Source of the DNA: Martelella sp. NC20
GTDB taxonomy: Bacteria; Pseudomonadota; Alphaproteobacteria; Rhizobiales; Rhizobiaceae
NCBI RefSeq assembly: GCF_013459645.1
Contig: NZ_CP054861.1
Coordinates: 5,134,001 to 5,198,000 of the forward strand
Direction: 5' to 3'
DNA length: 64,000 nucleotides
Part shown: positions 35,787 through 44,249 of the stretch, piece by piece
Layout: each line of letters starts with the position of its first letter
How positions within the stretch are numbered: the first letter of the stretch is position 1
Position numbers and translations under genes: made by a program
The notes under the pieces: generated by a model
What the model saw: only the letters and a program-made list of their open reading frames with translations
Database searches by the model: none
What the model was told of the DNA's origin: nothing

Positions 35787-38044
35787 TGAACACGACCCGG
35801 AAAGCAGCCCTCGGCGCGCTTGAAAGCGGTGTCCGGCGCGCGGCGGTGATCGGCGCCGGCACGATGGGGAGCGGCATCGCCGCGCAATTCGCCAATGCCG
35901 GCATCCCTGTCGACCTCCTCGACATCGCCGGTCCCGATGGCGGCCCAGGCCCGGCCCAAGCCGGGATCGCCCGCCAGACAAAGGCCGGCGGCTTCATGGG
36001 CGAGGCCGCCGTGACACGCGTCGCCCCCGGCACGATCGAGCATGATCTCGACCGCGTCGCCGGGGCTGACTGGATCATCGAGGCGATTGTCGAGAACCTC
36101 GACGTCAAGCGCGATCTCAACGCCCGCATCGACCGCGCCCGCAAGCCCGGGAGCATCGTCTCCTCCAACACCTCGACCATTCCCCATGCCGCACTGACGG
36201 CGGGTATGCCCGATGGGTTCCGGCGCGATTTCGTCATCAGCCATTTCTTCAATCCGCCGCGCAGCATGCCGCTGATGGAACTGGTGATCTGCGAGGAGAC
36301 CGCGCCCGAAATCGCCGCGACGGTGCGCCGCGCCGCCCGCGACGGGCTCGGCAAGACGGTGATCGACTGCCGCGATGCGCCCGGTTTCATCGCCAATCGC
36401 ATCGGCTGCTACTGGCTCGCGGTGGCGCTTCTGGAGGCCGAGCGCATGGGCCTGACGGTCGAGGAGGCCGATGCCGTTCACGCCGCACTCGGCATGCCGC
36501 GCACCGGCGTCTTCGGGCTGATGGACCTTATCGGCATCGACCTCATTCCAGCCGTCTGGGGCAGCCTGATGGCCGCCCTTCCCGCCGATGACGACCTGAA
36601 GCATTTCGATCTTCCGGAATGGGAACGCGCCCGCGAGATGATCGCAGCAGGCCATCTCGGCCGCAAGAGCGGCGCCGGCTTCTACCGCAAGGACAAGGAT
36701 GGCGCCCGTTTCGCCCTCGATCTCGTTTCGGGCGAGTACCGGCCGCAGCAGACGCCGGAACCGCCGCCGGGCGCTGGCAATATTGCGGCGCTGATTGAAA
36801 GCGAGAGCCGGCTCGGACGTTACGCGGCGGCTGTGCTCGCCCGCGTCGTCGCCTATGCCGGCGCACATGGCCGCGCCATCGCCCATGATCCGGCCGATGT
36901 CGATACCGCCATGGTGCTCGGCTATTCCTGGCGCGAGGGACCCTTCGCGCTTGCAAGCCGGGCCGGCCTGCCGCTGATCCGGAGGAACATCGCGGATCTC
37001 GGACTTGCCGTTCCCGCACTTCTCGAGGACGACCGACTGCCCGAGGCGAAAACGGCGGCCCCCGCGTTTCTTTCGGGTGCGAACCTGCTCGCCGGCAATG
37101 ACGATGCCTCGCTGCACATCATGAAGGACGGGCTAGCCGTCTTCGAGATCCACCGCAAGATGAACGCGATTTCGCCCGGTGTGCAGGACATGCTCGAAGC
37201 CGCGATCGGCAAGGCCGGCAGCGACTACCGGGCGCTGGTGCTGGCCAGCCGCTCGCCGCGCGCCTTTTCCGCCGGCGCCGATCTCGGCTATTTCGTCACG
37301 GCGATCGAGGCGGGCGATTTTGCCGGCATTTCCAGCTTCATCCGTCGCGGCCAGCAGCTCTTTCTGGCGCTGAAATATGCGCCCGCGCCGGTGGTGGCCG
37401 CCGTGCAGGGCGTGGCGCTTGGCGGCGGCTGCGAACTTGCGCTCCACGCCGATGCGATCGTCGCCCATGCCGAAGCGCGCTTCGGCCTGCCCGAGGCCAA
37501 TCTCGGCCTCCTGCCCGGCTGGGGCGGCTGCACACAGGCGCTGCTGCGCGCTCAGGAGCGGGCACGACCGGCGGGTCCGCTTGCCAGCGCCGCCCACGCC
37601 TTCAATCTCGTGCTCGGCGCCTTCGTTTCCGGTTCCGCGCCGGAGGCAGCCGAAAAACTGCTGCTCCGGCCGGATGATGCCATCGTGATGCATCGCGACG
37701 CCGTGTTCGATGCCGCCCGGCAGAAGGCGCTTGAGCTCGCCGAGGCCTACGCGCCGCCGCCGCAGGCGCTCCTCACCGTCACCGGCCATTCCGGCTTTCT
37801 CGGGCTGACGACGGCAATGCGCGGCAATCTCGCCGCCGGCCGCAGCACGGGAACCGATCTGCGCATCGCCGAGGCAATCGCCGATGTGATGACCGGCGGA
37901 CCGGAGGCCGACCAATCGCGCGCGATCAGCGAAGACGAGATGATGCAGCGCGAATGCGAAGCGCTGACGATGCTGATCCAAACACCGGAAACGGCCGCGC
38001 GCATGGCCCATTTCCTGAAAACCGGCAAGCCGCTCAGGAACTGA
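35783..38044 (+). CDS. Bifunctional 3-hydroxyacyl-CoA dehydrogenase/enoyl-CoA hydratase
   Basis: A 753-residue enzyme in which the dehydrogenase comes first. Residues 15-60 are the NAD-binding Rossmann region ([20 protein letters not shown]), then FEDLDVKRDLN-like ENLDVKRDLNARID, VISHFFNPPRSMPLMELVIC, FIANRIGCYWLAVALLEAER and FGLMDLIGIDLIPAVW. The hydratase part begins about residue 450, with FSAGADLGYF and VQGVALGGGCELALHADAIV, then FGLPEANLGLLPGWGGC. This order is the reverse of FadB/FadJ and of the enzyme at 18605-20575. It starts within the thiolase stop (ATGA) and closes the operon. Confidence 0.9.
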   Translation: MMNTTRKAALGALESGVRRAAVIGAGTMGSGIAAQFANAGIPVDLLDIAGPDGGPGPAQAGIARQTKAGGFMGEAAVTRVAPGTIEHDLDRVAGADWIIEAIVENLDVKRDLNARIDRARKPGSIVSSNTSTIPHAALTAGMPDGFRRDFVISHFFNPPRSMPLMELVICEETAPEIAATVRRAARDGLGKTVIDCRDAPGFIANRIGCYWLAVALLEAERMGLTVEEADAVHAALGMPRTGVFGLMDLIGIDLIPAVWGSLMAALPADDDLKHFDLPEWERAREMIAAGHLGRKSGAGFYRKDKDGARFALDLVSGEYRPQQTPEPPPGAGNIAALIESESRLGRYAAAVLARVVAYAGAHGRAIAHDPADVDTAMVLGYSWREGPFALASRAGLPLIRRNIADLGLAVPALLEDDRLPEAKTAAPAFLSGANLLAGNDDASLHIMKDGLAVFEIHRKMNAISPGVQDMLEAAIGKAGSDYRALVLASRSPRAFSAGADLGYFVTAIEAGDFAGISSFIRRGQQLFLALKYAPAPVVAAVQGVALGGGCELALHADAIVAHAEARFGLPEANLGLLPGWGGCTQALLRAQERARPAGPLASAAHAFNLVLGAFVSGSAPEAAEKLLLRPDDAIVMHRDAVFDAARQKALELAEAYAPPPQALLTVTGHSGFLGLTTAMRGNLAAGRSTGTDLRIAEAIADVMTGGPEADQSRAISEDEMMQRECEALTMLIQTPETAARMAHFLKTGKPLRN

Positions 38045-38045
38045 C

Positions 38046-38076
38046 GAGGGCGGGCCACAAAAAACGCCCGCCCCTC
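38046..38076. terminator. GC-rich hairpin between convergent operons
   Basis: GAGGGCGGGC and GCCCGCCCCTC form a stem (one bulge) around an A-rich loop, two bases after the bifunctional gene stop. No T-run follows, so it may be a transcript-end stabiliser or a weak bidirectional stop. The remaining ~110 bases to the SDR gene hold nothing else recognisable. Confidence 0.45.
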
Positions 38077-38185
38077 ACGCTCGGCCATGCACGGGCCGGT
38101 TCCAAGTCCCGACTGCGGCCCGGTGCAGACCTGGGCAAGCCCACCCACCCACAATCTCCGCCCTTGAGGGGGAGATTGGAAGTCC

Positions 38186-39007
38186 TCACTCCGCCTCCTC
38201 CCCCCGTCTGCCCGAATGGCTGAAACCGGGATCGACGAAGGTGCGCTCGGCGGTGAGCGCCGCCTCGCTCAGGAACCGGGTCGAAGACCAGCCACCATCG
38301 ACGGCGAGCACCTGGCCGTTGATGAAGCGCGAGCGTCTCGAGGACAGAAACAGGATCGCCTCGGCGACATCCTCCGCCCGGCCCATGCTGGGAGCGGGCG
38401 TCATGTCGATGTTCATCCGGCGGAAGCCCTCATCCTCCAGGCGGTGCAGGGTCATCGGCGTCGGGATCACCCCCGGCGCCACGGCATTGCTGCGGATGCC
38501 GGAGGCGCCGTACTGGCAGGCGAGGTGGCGGGTCAGCGCGTCGATGCCGCCCTTCGCCGCCGAATAGGCGCCGCCGCGAAGCCCGCCGACCAGCGCATAG
38601 GTGGAACTGACATTGACGATCGTGGCCTCGTCGCCGAAATGCCTCAAGGCCTCGCGGCAAAGCCGGAAGGGCGCGCGCAGCATCAGGCCCAGAAAGGCGT
38701 CGAGTGTCTCGTCATCGGTCTCGTGCACAGGTTTCGGGCTGCCGATGCCGGCATTGTTGACGAGATGATCGAGACGGCCGAAGCGCTCGATCGCGCAGGC
38801 GACGGCCCGGCGCGGTCCGTCGTCTTCGGTCACGTCGACGGCAAGTGTTGCAAGCTCCGCGCCGAGGACGGCGCTATCGGCCTCCATCCGGCGAAGTTTT
38901 TCGGGATCGCGCGCCACCGCGACGACGGCGATGCCGGCGCCGAGAAAGGCCCGCGCGGTGGCAAGGCCGATGCCGCTCGAAGCGCCGGTGATCAATGCAA
39001 CGGTCAT
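38186..39007 (-). CDS. Short-chain dehydrogenase/reductase
   Basis: A 273-residue classical SDR. Cofactor motif TGASSGIGLATARAFL, NNAG at HLVNNAGIGSP, catalytic Ser in NVSSTYALVGGLRGGAYSAA, and the Y-x3-K in YSAAKGGIDALTRHLA. The ATG at 39007 follows GGGAGGTAAC and overlaps the upstream dehydrogenase stop by four bases; a longer frame exists but lacks resemblance. As third gene in the minus-strand unit 41096-38186 it probably oxidises a 3-hydroxyacyl-CoA or a ring hydroxyl formed after the dehydrogenase step. Substrate is unknown. Confidence 0.88.
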   Translation of the reverse strand: MTVALITGASSGIGLATARAFLGAGIAVVAVARDPEKLRRMEADSAVLGAELATLAVDVTEDDGPRRAVACAIERFGRLDHLVNNAGIGSPKPVHETDDETLDAFLGLMLRAPFRLCREALRHFGDEATIVNVSSTYALVGGLRGGAYSAAKGGIDALTRHLACQYGASGIRSNAVAPGVIPTPMTLHRLEDEGFRRMNIDMTPAPSMGRAEDVAEAILFLSSRRSRFINGQVLAVDGGWSSTRFLSEAALTAERTFVDPGFSHSGRRGEEAE

Positions 39008-39978
39008 GGTGTTACCTCCCGGCTTGGCGCGCGCGGCGCCATCGGCGCGGGCTCGGCCAGCATGTCGCGCGGCGAAAGCAGAAGCCGCAACAGATGCGCC
39101 TGCTTGAGAAAACGATGCACGGACGCCTCCGCCGAAAAGCCGATGCCGCCGTGAAGCTGGATCGCGGTCCGGGCATTGGCAAGGGCAGCGTCCGGGGCGA
39201 TCAGGCAAAGCGCCGCGAGTTGAAAGCCCGCATCCGCGCGCCCGTCGCGGAGGGAAATTGCCGCCATGTCGAGCGTCGCGGACAGGGTTTCAGCGGCGAT
39301 CGCCATATTGGCCGCGTGATGCTTGACCGCCTGGAACGCGCCGATCGGCTTGCCGAACTGGCGGTGCGTGCCGGCATAGGCGACCGCAAGATCGCGCGTC
39401 GCCTCGGCAATGCCCAGAAGTTCGGCCGAAACCAGCAAATCGGCGAAGGCGCGGATGTCGGCATCCGCGGTTTCGGCAACCGTGTCCGCCGCCCCGGCTT
39501 CAACCGTGCTCAGGGCCACCGTCCCGCCAAGCCCCGTTTCAGTGCTTCCCGCGAGACCGGCAACCGCGACGAGACGGAGTCGGTTGCCATCGAAGACCAC
39601 CGCATGTCTGGCACCGGCGGGTTCGACCAGACGCAGGGCGCCGCCGGCGGCGACCGCGACGGCCGCCATCTGCGCGCCGGACGCAAATTCCGTGGCCAGT
39701 TCGTCAAGCCCCGCCCGCGCGGCAATCCGGACGGCGAGCGTGGTCGCAAGCGCATGGGTCGAGACGAGATGCCGACCGAAGAGAACATGAAGCAGCGCAT
39801 CCTCGACGAGAGTAAACCCCGCGCCGCCGAATTCCTCGTCGAGCGACAGGGCGAAGGCGCCGAAGCCGGCAATTTCCGCCAGTGGGTCCGGTGCATCGGC
39901 CGCAAGCAGCGCGGCGGCGGCATCGAGGATCTGTCGCTGATCGGCGTTGAGATTGAGATCGCAGGCCATATCGCTCAC
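39004..39978 (-). CDS. Acyl-CoA dehydrogenase small subunit-like protein
   Basis: A 324-residue acyl-CoA dehydrogenase-fold protein with a GTG start that overlaps the stop of the large-subunit gene (GTGA). The C-terminal domain retains AYAGTHRQFGKPIGAFQAVK, HHAANMAIAAETLSATLDMA and IQLHGGIGFSAEASVHRFLK, but the chain is short and the usual catalytic Glu loop is missing. The central domain is degenerate. Tight coupling to the 373-residue neighbour suggests a heteromeric enzyme like ChsE-type FadE pairs from actinobacterial steroid catabolism. Confidence 0.82.
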   Translation of the reverse strand: MSDMACDLNLNADQRQILDAAAALLAADAPDPLAEIAGFGAFALSLDEEFGGAGFTLVEDALLHVLFGRHLVSTHALATTLAVRIAARAGLDELATEFASGAQMAAVAVAAGGALRLVEPAGARHAVVFDGNRLRLVAVAGLAGSTETGLGGTVALSTVEAGAADTVAETADADIRAFADLLVSAELLGIAEATRDLAVAYAGTHRQFGKPIGAFQAVKHHAANMAIAAETLSATLDMAAISLRDGRADAGFQLAALCLIAPDAALANARTAIQLHGGIGFSAEASVHRFLKQAHLLRLLLSPRDMLAEPAPMAPRAPSREVTP

Positions 39979-41096
39979 TCCCGGGGCAGGCCGAGAATGC
40001 GCTCGGCAATGATGTTGCGCTGGATTTCGGCCGTTCCGCCGGCAATCGTCTCGCTGTAGCTTTCGAGATAGTCATGGCTCCAGCGGCTGTGGCCAAGTCC
40101 GTCAGGGCCCAGCACGTCCATCGCCGCGCGGTGGATCGCCTGCGACAGTTCGCCGAAACGAAGCCGCACCAGCGAGCCGTCGAAGGGACCAGACGGTTCG
40201 CGCAGCAGCGAACGCCAGGTCATGGCCCGAAGCGCCGCCGCTTCGGCCCGAAGCCTGCCGAGGCGCTCGGCGATCGCCGAGCCGGGTGAAGGCCGCGCCA
40301 TCGCGATCAGGTCCTCGATCTTCACCGAAAGTTCGAATTGCAGGCCCATGGCGGCAGTCCGGCGCTCGAAGCCGAGCGTGGTCATCGCCACGCGCCAGCC
40401 GTCATGCAGCCCGCCGACGACGTTTTCGAGCGGAATGCGGACATCATCATAGAAGACCTCGGCGAAATGGGTCGCCCCCGCCATGTTCTCGATCGGCCGC
40501 ACGGTGATGCCCGACGTCTTCATGTCGCAGATCACCCAGGAAAGTCCCTTGTGCCGTTTCGAACCCGGCTCGGTGCGCACCAGCAATTCCTGATAGTCGG
40601 CGATATCGGCGAAACTCGACCAGATCTTGGCGCCGTTGACCACGAGCTCGTCGCCGTCGATGACAGCGCTGGTGGAAAGGGAGGCGAGATCGGAGCCGGC
40701 ATTGGGCTCAGAAAAGCCCTGACACCAGATCGACTGCCCGGCGAGGATCCGGGGCAGATGGAAGGCCTTCTGCGCATCCGAGCCGCGGGCGATCAGCGTC
40801 GGTCCCGCATGGTTGAGCGCAACGAAGGTGCAATCAAGCGCGGAGGGCGCGCGGGCGCGGACATATTCCTCGTACCAGATCAGCAGCCGCTCGGGCGCAA
40901 GCCCCCGACCGCCATAGTCTTCCGGCCAGGCGATGCCGGCAAAGCCGCCGGCATGGCAGCGCGCCATCCAGGCGGCGGCAAAGTCGCGCGCCGCCATTCC
41001 GTCAGCGGGGGCGTTTTCCTGCGGCACGTTTTCGGCAAGCCATTGCCGCGCCTGCTGCCGGAAGGCCTCATCCTCAAGCGAGAATTCAAGCTCCAT
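39975..41096 (-). CDS. Acyl-CoA dehydrogenase large subunit
   Basis: A 373-residue flavoprotein: MELEFSLEDEAFRQQARQWL, GIAWPEDYGGRGLAPERLLI, WCQGFSEPNAGSDLASLSTS, VVNGAKIWSSFADIADYQEL, and the C-terminal SETIAGGTAEIQRNIIAERI. This class, with the GGTxEIQ ending, occurs in paired dehydrogenases acting on bulky or branched acyl-CoAs. It is the first gene of the minus-strand unit with the small subunit and an SDR. Its promoter shares the 287-base gap with the oppositely oriented operon at 41384, which has its own IclR-type boxes. Confidence 0.86.
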   Translation of the reverse strand: MELEFSLEDEAFRQQARQWLAENVPQENAPADGMAARDFAAAWMARCHAGGFAGIAWPEDYGGRGLAPERLLIWYEEYVRARAPSALDCTFVALNHAGPTLIARGSDAQKAFHLPRILAGQSIWCQGFSEPNAGSDLASLSTSAVIDGDELVVNGAKIWSSFADIADYQELLVRTEPGSKRHKGLSWVICDMKTSGITVRPIENMAGATHFAEVFYDDVRIPLENVVGGLHDGWRVAMTTLGFERRTAAMGLQFELSVKIEDLIAMARPSPGSAIAERLGRLRAEAAALRAMTWRSLLREPSGPFDGSLVRLRFGELSQAIHRAAMDVLGPDGLGHSRWSHDYLESYSETIAGGTAEIQRNIIAERILGLPRE

Positions 41097-41203
41097 CGTC
41101 TCAATCCCTCCCCGAACGCCGCCATCGATCGCGGAATGACCCTACCTCCTGAGAGGAGCCATCCGCTCGGAAATCGCCAGCTGATCGACTTATTTCACTA
41201 TTG

Positions 41204-41218
41204 TTCCACTATGTGGCC
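41204..41218. promoter_or_regulatory. IclR-type box, site F (weaker)
   Basis: TTCCACTATGTGGCC contains a CCAC/GTGG dyad and aligns with site B at 10 of 15 positions. It is 108 bases before the minus-strand dehydrogenase gene. The reverse string CCACATAG recurs at 41272-41279. Confidence 0.4.
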
Positions 41219-41278
41219 ACTCTTTGCCGTAAATCATTTGCCCCAACTTTATGTCATAGACAAATGAAAATCCACATA

Positions 41279-41300
41279 GAACCCGAATTAAATTGGGTTC
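41279..41300. promoter_or_regulatory. 22-bp dyad in the divergent promoter region
   Basis: Arms GAACCC and GGGTTC flank an AT-rich centre; 9 of 11 positions per half are symmetric. It is centred in the 287-base gap between the two acyl-CoA dehydrogenase operons and could bind a regulator that acts on both. Confidence 0.4.
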
Positions 41301-41357
41301 TTGACAAGGTTGCCCGCGCAGTTCAGTTATTTCGATGAAAAGAGAATACGAAAATCA

Positions 41358-41372
41358 TCCCATAATGTGGAG
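41358..41372. promoter_or_regulatory. IclR-type box, site E
   Basis: TCCCATAATGTGGAG matches site B at 11 of 15 positions and lies 12 bases before the ATG of the 41384 gene, overlapping its ribosome-site region (GTGGAGG). A bound repressor here would block expression of the 41384-46646 genes. Confidence 0.5.
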
Positions 41373-41383
41373 GATACTGGGCC

Positions 41384-42538
41384 ATGGATTTCGAATGGAC
41401 GGACGGGGAACGGGCGTTTCGCGCGCGGGTCCGCGAATTCCTCGACCGCGAGCTGCCACCGGGATGGGACGCAATCCGCCGTCACGGGCCGGGTTCGCGT
41501 GAACAGACCGCGTTCAGTCTGGAATTCTGCCCGAAACTCGCCGCCGCCGGCCTGCTGGTGCCGCACTGGCCGCGCGAATGGGGCGGCGCGGGGCTCAGCA
41601 CCTGGGAACACTTCATACTCGGCGAGGAAATGTGGGCGGCCGGAGAGCCGCGCGGCGGCCAGTACATGAACGTCAACTGGATCGGCCCGACGCTGATGCG
41701 CTTTGGCAGCGACGAGCAGAAGCGCCGCTTCATTCCGCCGATGGCGGCGGGCACGGCGATCTGGTGTCAGGGCTTTTCCGAGCCCAATGCCGGCTCCGAT
41801 CTCGCCGCTCTTTCGACGCGGGCCGTTCGCGACGGCGACGATTATATCATCAACGGGTCGAAGATCTGGACCTCCTATGCCGGCATGGCCGAGCATTGCT
41901 TTCTTCTGGCGCGCACGGCCGGCAAGGCCGGCGACAAGCAGGGCATCTCGATCGTGCTGGTGCCGATGGCAAGCCCCGGCATCGAGGTTCGGGCAATTCC
42001 GAGCCTGATCGGCCATGGCGATATCCACGAGGTGTTCTTCACCGATGTGCGCGTGCCGGTCACCGCCCGGCTTGCCGGGGAAGGCGAGGCCTGGTCCGTG
42101 ATCGGCTATTCGCTCGCCAACGAGCGCGTCGGCATTCCGCGCTATGAACTCTCCGGGCGGGTGCTCAATTCCATGGTCGAGGCACTGAAGCAGCGCGGCG
42201 ATTTCTCCGGCGCACCGGTGCGCGCCCGCGCGGCGGCAGCGACCGGGGCCTGCGAGGCCGCGCGGTTGCTGGTCTACCGGGTCGTTGACCGGATCGCCCG
42301 CGGCATCGATCCCGGCGCGATGGCCAATATTGCCCGCTCCGCCGTCATTCGGGCCGATCACGCCGTTGCCGATTTCGGCCTTGATTACCTACCGGACGCC
42401 TATTCCGGCGATGCGAGCCCGGAGTTCCTCGCCCATCACGAGCGCGCCATCGTCACCGGCATTGCCGCCGGCGCCAGCGAAATCCAGCTCGGCCTGATCG
42501 CGCGCCGACACCTCGATCTGCCGCGGGAGGTAAGCTGA
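41384..42538 (+). CDS. Acyl-CoA dehydrogenase large subunit
   Basis: A 384-residue flavoprotein with MDFEWTDGERAFRARVREFL, VPHWPREWGGAGLSTWEHFI, WCQGFSEPNAGSDLAALSTR, YIINGSKIWTSYAGMAEHCF and the terminal GIAAGASEIQLGLIARRHLD. The family is that of PimC and the large FadE partners. It opens the plus-strand operon 41384-46646, and its stop shares a base with the next start (TGATG). Three such large/small pairs occur in this window, so each may handle a different intermediate or chain length. Confidence 0.87.
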   Translation: MDFEWTDGERAFRARVREFLDRELPPGWDAIRRHGPGSREQTAFSLEFCPKLAAAGLLVPHWPREWGGAGLSTWEHFILGEEMWAAGEPRGGQYMNVNWIGPTLMRFGSDEQKRRFIPPMAAGTAIWCQGFSEPNAGSDLAALSTRAVRDGDDYIINGSKIWTSYAGMAEHCFLLARTAGKAGDKQGISIVLVPMASPGIEVRAIPSLIGHGDIHEVFFTDVRVPVTARLAGEGEAWSVIGYSLANERVGIPRYELSGRVLNSMVEALKQRGDFSGAPVRARAAAATGACEAARLLVYRVVDRIARGIDPGAMANIARSAVIRADHAVADFGLDYLPDAYSGDASPEFLAHHERAIVTGIAAGASEIQLGLIARRHLDLPREVS

Positions 42539-43455
42539 TGCTGTTCGAGCCGAATGACGACCAGCAGGCTTTCCTCGCGATGCTGGAAAAGATGATGACC
42601 GCGCCGGAAGCCGGTTTCCGAGCCGGCGCGGACTGGGCCCGTTTCGAATGGTCTGCAAGCTTCGACCGATTGCTCGAGGAGCAGGGCTTTTATGACTGCG
42701 CGCCGGAGGAAACCCTCGGTCCGGCGGCGGCGGCAACCCTGATCGGCCGGCTCGCCCGGCTGCCGGTCACGGTGGAAGCGGCGGCCTCCGCCCTCATCCG
42801 GCCGCTTGTCGGCGCCGAGCTTCCCCGGCCGATCGCCGTGATCGAGGGCGCGGCCGACCGGCCGACGCGCTTCCTGCCGGTGGCGAAGACCGTCATCCGG
42901 ATCGACGATGACGGCGTCAGCTCCGCGCCGGTCTCGCCCGCCTCATGCCAAGAAGTTGCGAGCCTGTTTGCCTATCCGATGAGCGTTCTTTCCGGTGAAT
43001 ATCTCGACTGGAACCCGATCGACATCGACCCCGAGGTCGTGCGCACCCGCTGGCGCGTCGCGGTAGCCGCCGAGCTTGCCGGCGTGCTTGCCGGCGGGTT
43101 CCAGGCAGTCCTTGCCCATGTCCGCGAGCGCCGGCAGTTCGGACGCCCGCTCGGCGCCTTCCAGTCGATCCAGCATCGGCTCGCCGAGGCCGTCATCTCG
43201 ATTGAAGCTGGCGAACTGATGGTGCAGAAGGCGGCGCAGACCGGCGATCCCGCAATGGCCGCATTGTCGCTCGGCTATATCCAGGAGGCCTCCGGCCGCA
43301 TTGCCGGCGATCTGCACCAGTTCATGGGCGCCATGGGTCTGACGCTCGAACATCCTTTGCACCGCTGGACATATCGCGCCAAGCTCTTAAAGTCCGCTCT
43401 TGGCGGCGCGGGGGAGAATCAGACAATGGCAGCCGACCGCCTGTGGGGGAATTGA
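42538..43455 (+). CDS. Acyl-CoA dehydrogenase small subunit-like protein
   Basis: A 305-residue protein, the shortest of the three small partners. The C-terminal half has the acyl-CoA dehydrogenase pattern (HVRERRQFGRPLGAFQSIQH, AEAVISIEAGELMVQKAAQT, LHQFMGAMGLTLEHPLHRWT), while the N-terminal half is poor in recognisable flavin motifs and no catalytic Glu loop is seen. TGATG junctions join it to the large subunit before and the hydratase after. It probably completes the FAD or substrate site of the 41384 product. Confidence 0.8.
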   Translation: MLFEPNDDQQAFLAMLEKMMTAPEAGFRAGADWARFEWSASFDRLLEEQGFYDCAPEETLGPAAAATLIGRLARLPVTVEAAASALIRPLVGAELPRPIAVIEGAADRPTRFLPVAKTVIRIDDDGVSSAPVSPASCQEVASLFAYPMSVLSGEYLDWNPIDIDPEVVRTRWRVAVAAELAGVLAGGFQAVLAHVRERRQFGRPLGAFQSIQHRLAEAVISIEAGELMVQKAAQTGDPAMAALSLGYIQEASGRIAGDLHQFMGAMGLTLEHPLHRWTYRAKLLKSALGGAGENQTMAADRLWGN

Positions 43456-44249
43456 TGCACGGCCTGCCCGAATTCGAGACGATCCTGCTTCAGCGGCGCG
43501 ACCGGCTGCTGACGATCACCTTCAACCGGCCGGAGGTGCTGAACGCCTTTGGCCCGACCATGCATGGCGAACTCGTTGATGTTCTCGACTTCGCCGACCG
43601 GGACGAGGGCTCCGACGTCATCGTCCTGACCGGCGCCGGCCGGGCCTTTTCCGCTGGCGGCGATCTTTCGCGCATGGAGGAAATCATCGCCGATCCGGCC
43701 GCCTTCGACCAGGAAGTGGCCGACGCGAAGAGGATCATCTTTCGCCTGCTCGACATCGAAAAGCCGGTGATCGCCAGGGTCAACGGACCGGCCGTCGGTC
43801 TCGGCGCGACGCTGGCGCTTTTCTGCGACGTCATCTTTGCCGCCGAGACGGCGCGGATCGGCGATCCGCATGTGAGCGTCGGGCTTGTCGCCGGCGATGG
43901 CGGCGCGGTGATCTGGCCGCAACTCGTCGGTTTTGCCCGCGCCAAGGAATATCTCCTGACCGGCGACCTTGTTTGCGCGCGCGAGGCCGAGCGGATCGGC
44001 CTCATCAACCATGTGGTCGCCGATGCGGAACTCGATCAGACGGTCGATGCCTTTGTCGACCGGCTTCTCGCCGGCGCGATCCAGGCGCGGCGGCGGACGA
44101 AGGCGGTGATCAATCTCGAACTGAAGCGGATCGCCCATATGGCGATGGATACGGGCCTTGCCTACGAGGCGCTTTCGGTGCACTCAAACGAGCACCGCGC
44201 CGCTGTTCAGGCGATGAAGGAGCGGATCGCGCGGAAGCAGAAGTCATGA
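43455..44249 (+). CDS. Enoyl-CoA hydratase/isomerase family protein
   Basis: A 264-residue crotonase: LLTITFNRPEVLNAFGPTMH, oxyanion segment GRAFSAGGDLSRMEE, VNGPAVGLGATLALFCDVIF, and DPHVSVGLVAGDGGAVIWPQ at the catalytic region, where Asp replaces one of the usual Glu residues. The start at 43455 overlaps the previous stop. It most likely hydrates the enoyl-CoA formed by the dehydrogenase pair, but isomerase or hydrolase chemistry remains possible in this family. Confidence 0.86.
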   Translation: MHGLPEFETILLQRRDRLLTITFNRPEVLNAFGPTMHGELVDVLDFADRDEGSDVIVLTGAGRAFSAGGDLSRMEEIIADPAAFDQEVADAKRIIFRLLDIEKPVIARVNGPAVGLGATLALFCDVIFAAETARIGDPHVSVGLVAGDGGAVIWPQLVGFARAKEYLLTGDLVCAREAERIGLINHVVADAELDQTVDAFVDRLLAGAIQARRRTKAVINLELKRIAHMAMDTGLAYEALSVHSNEHRAAVQAMKERIARKQKS

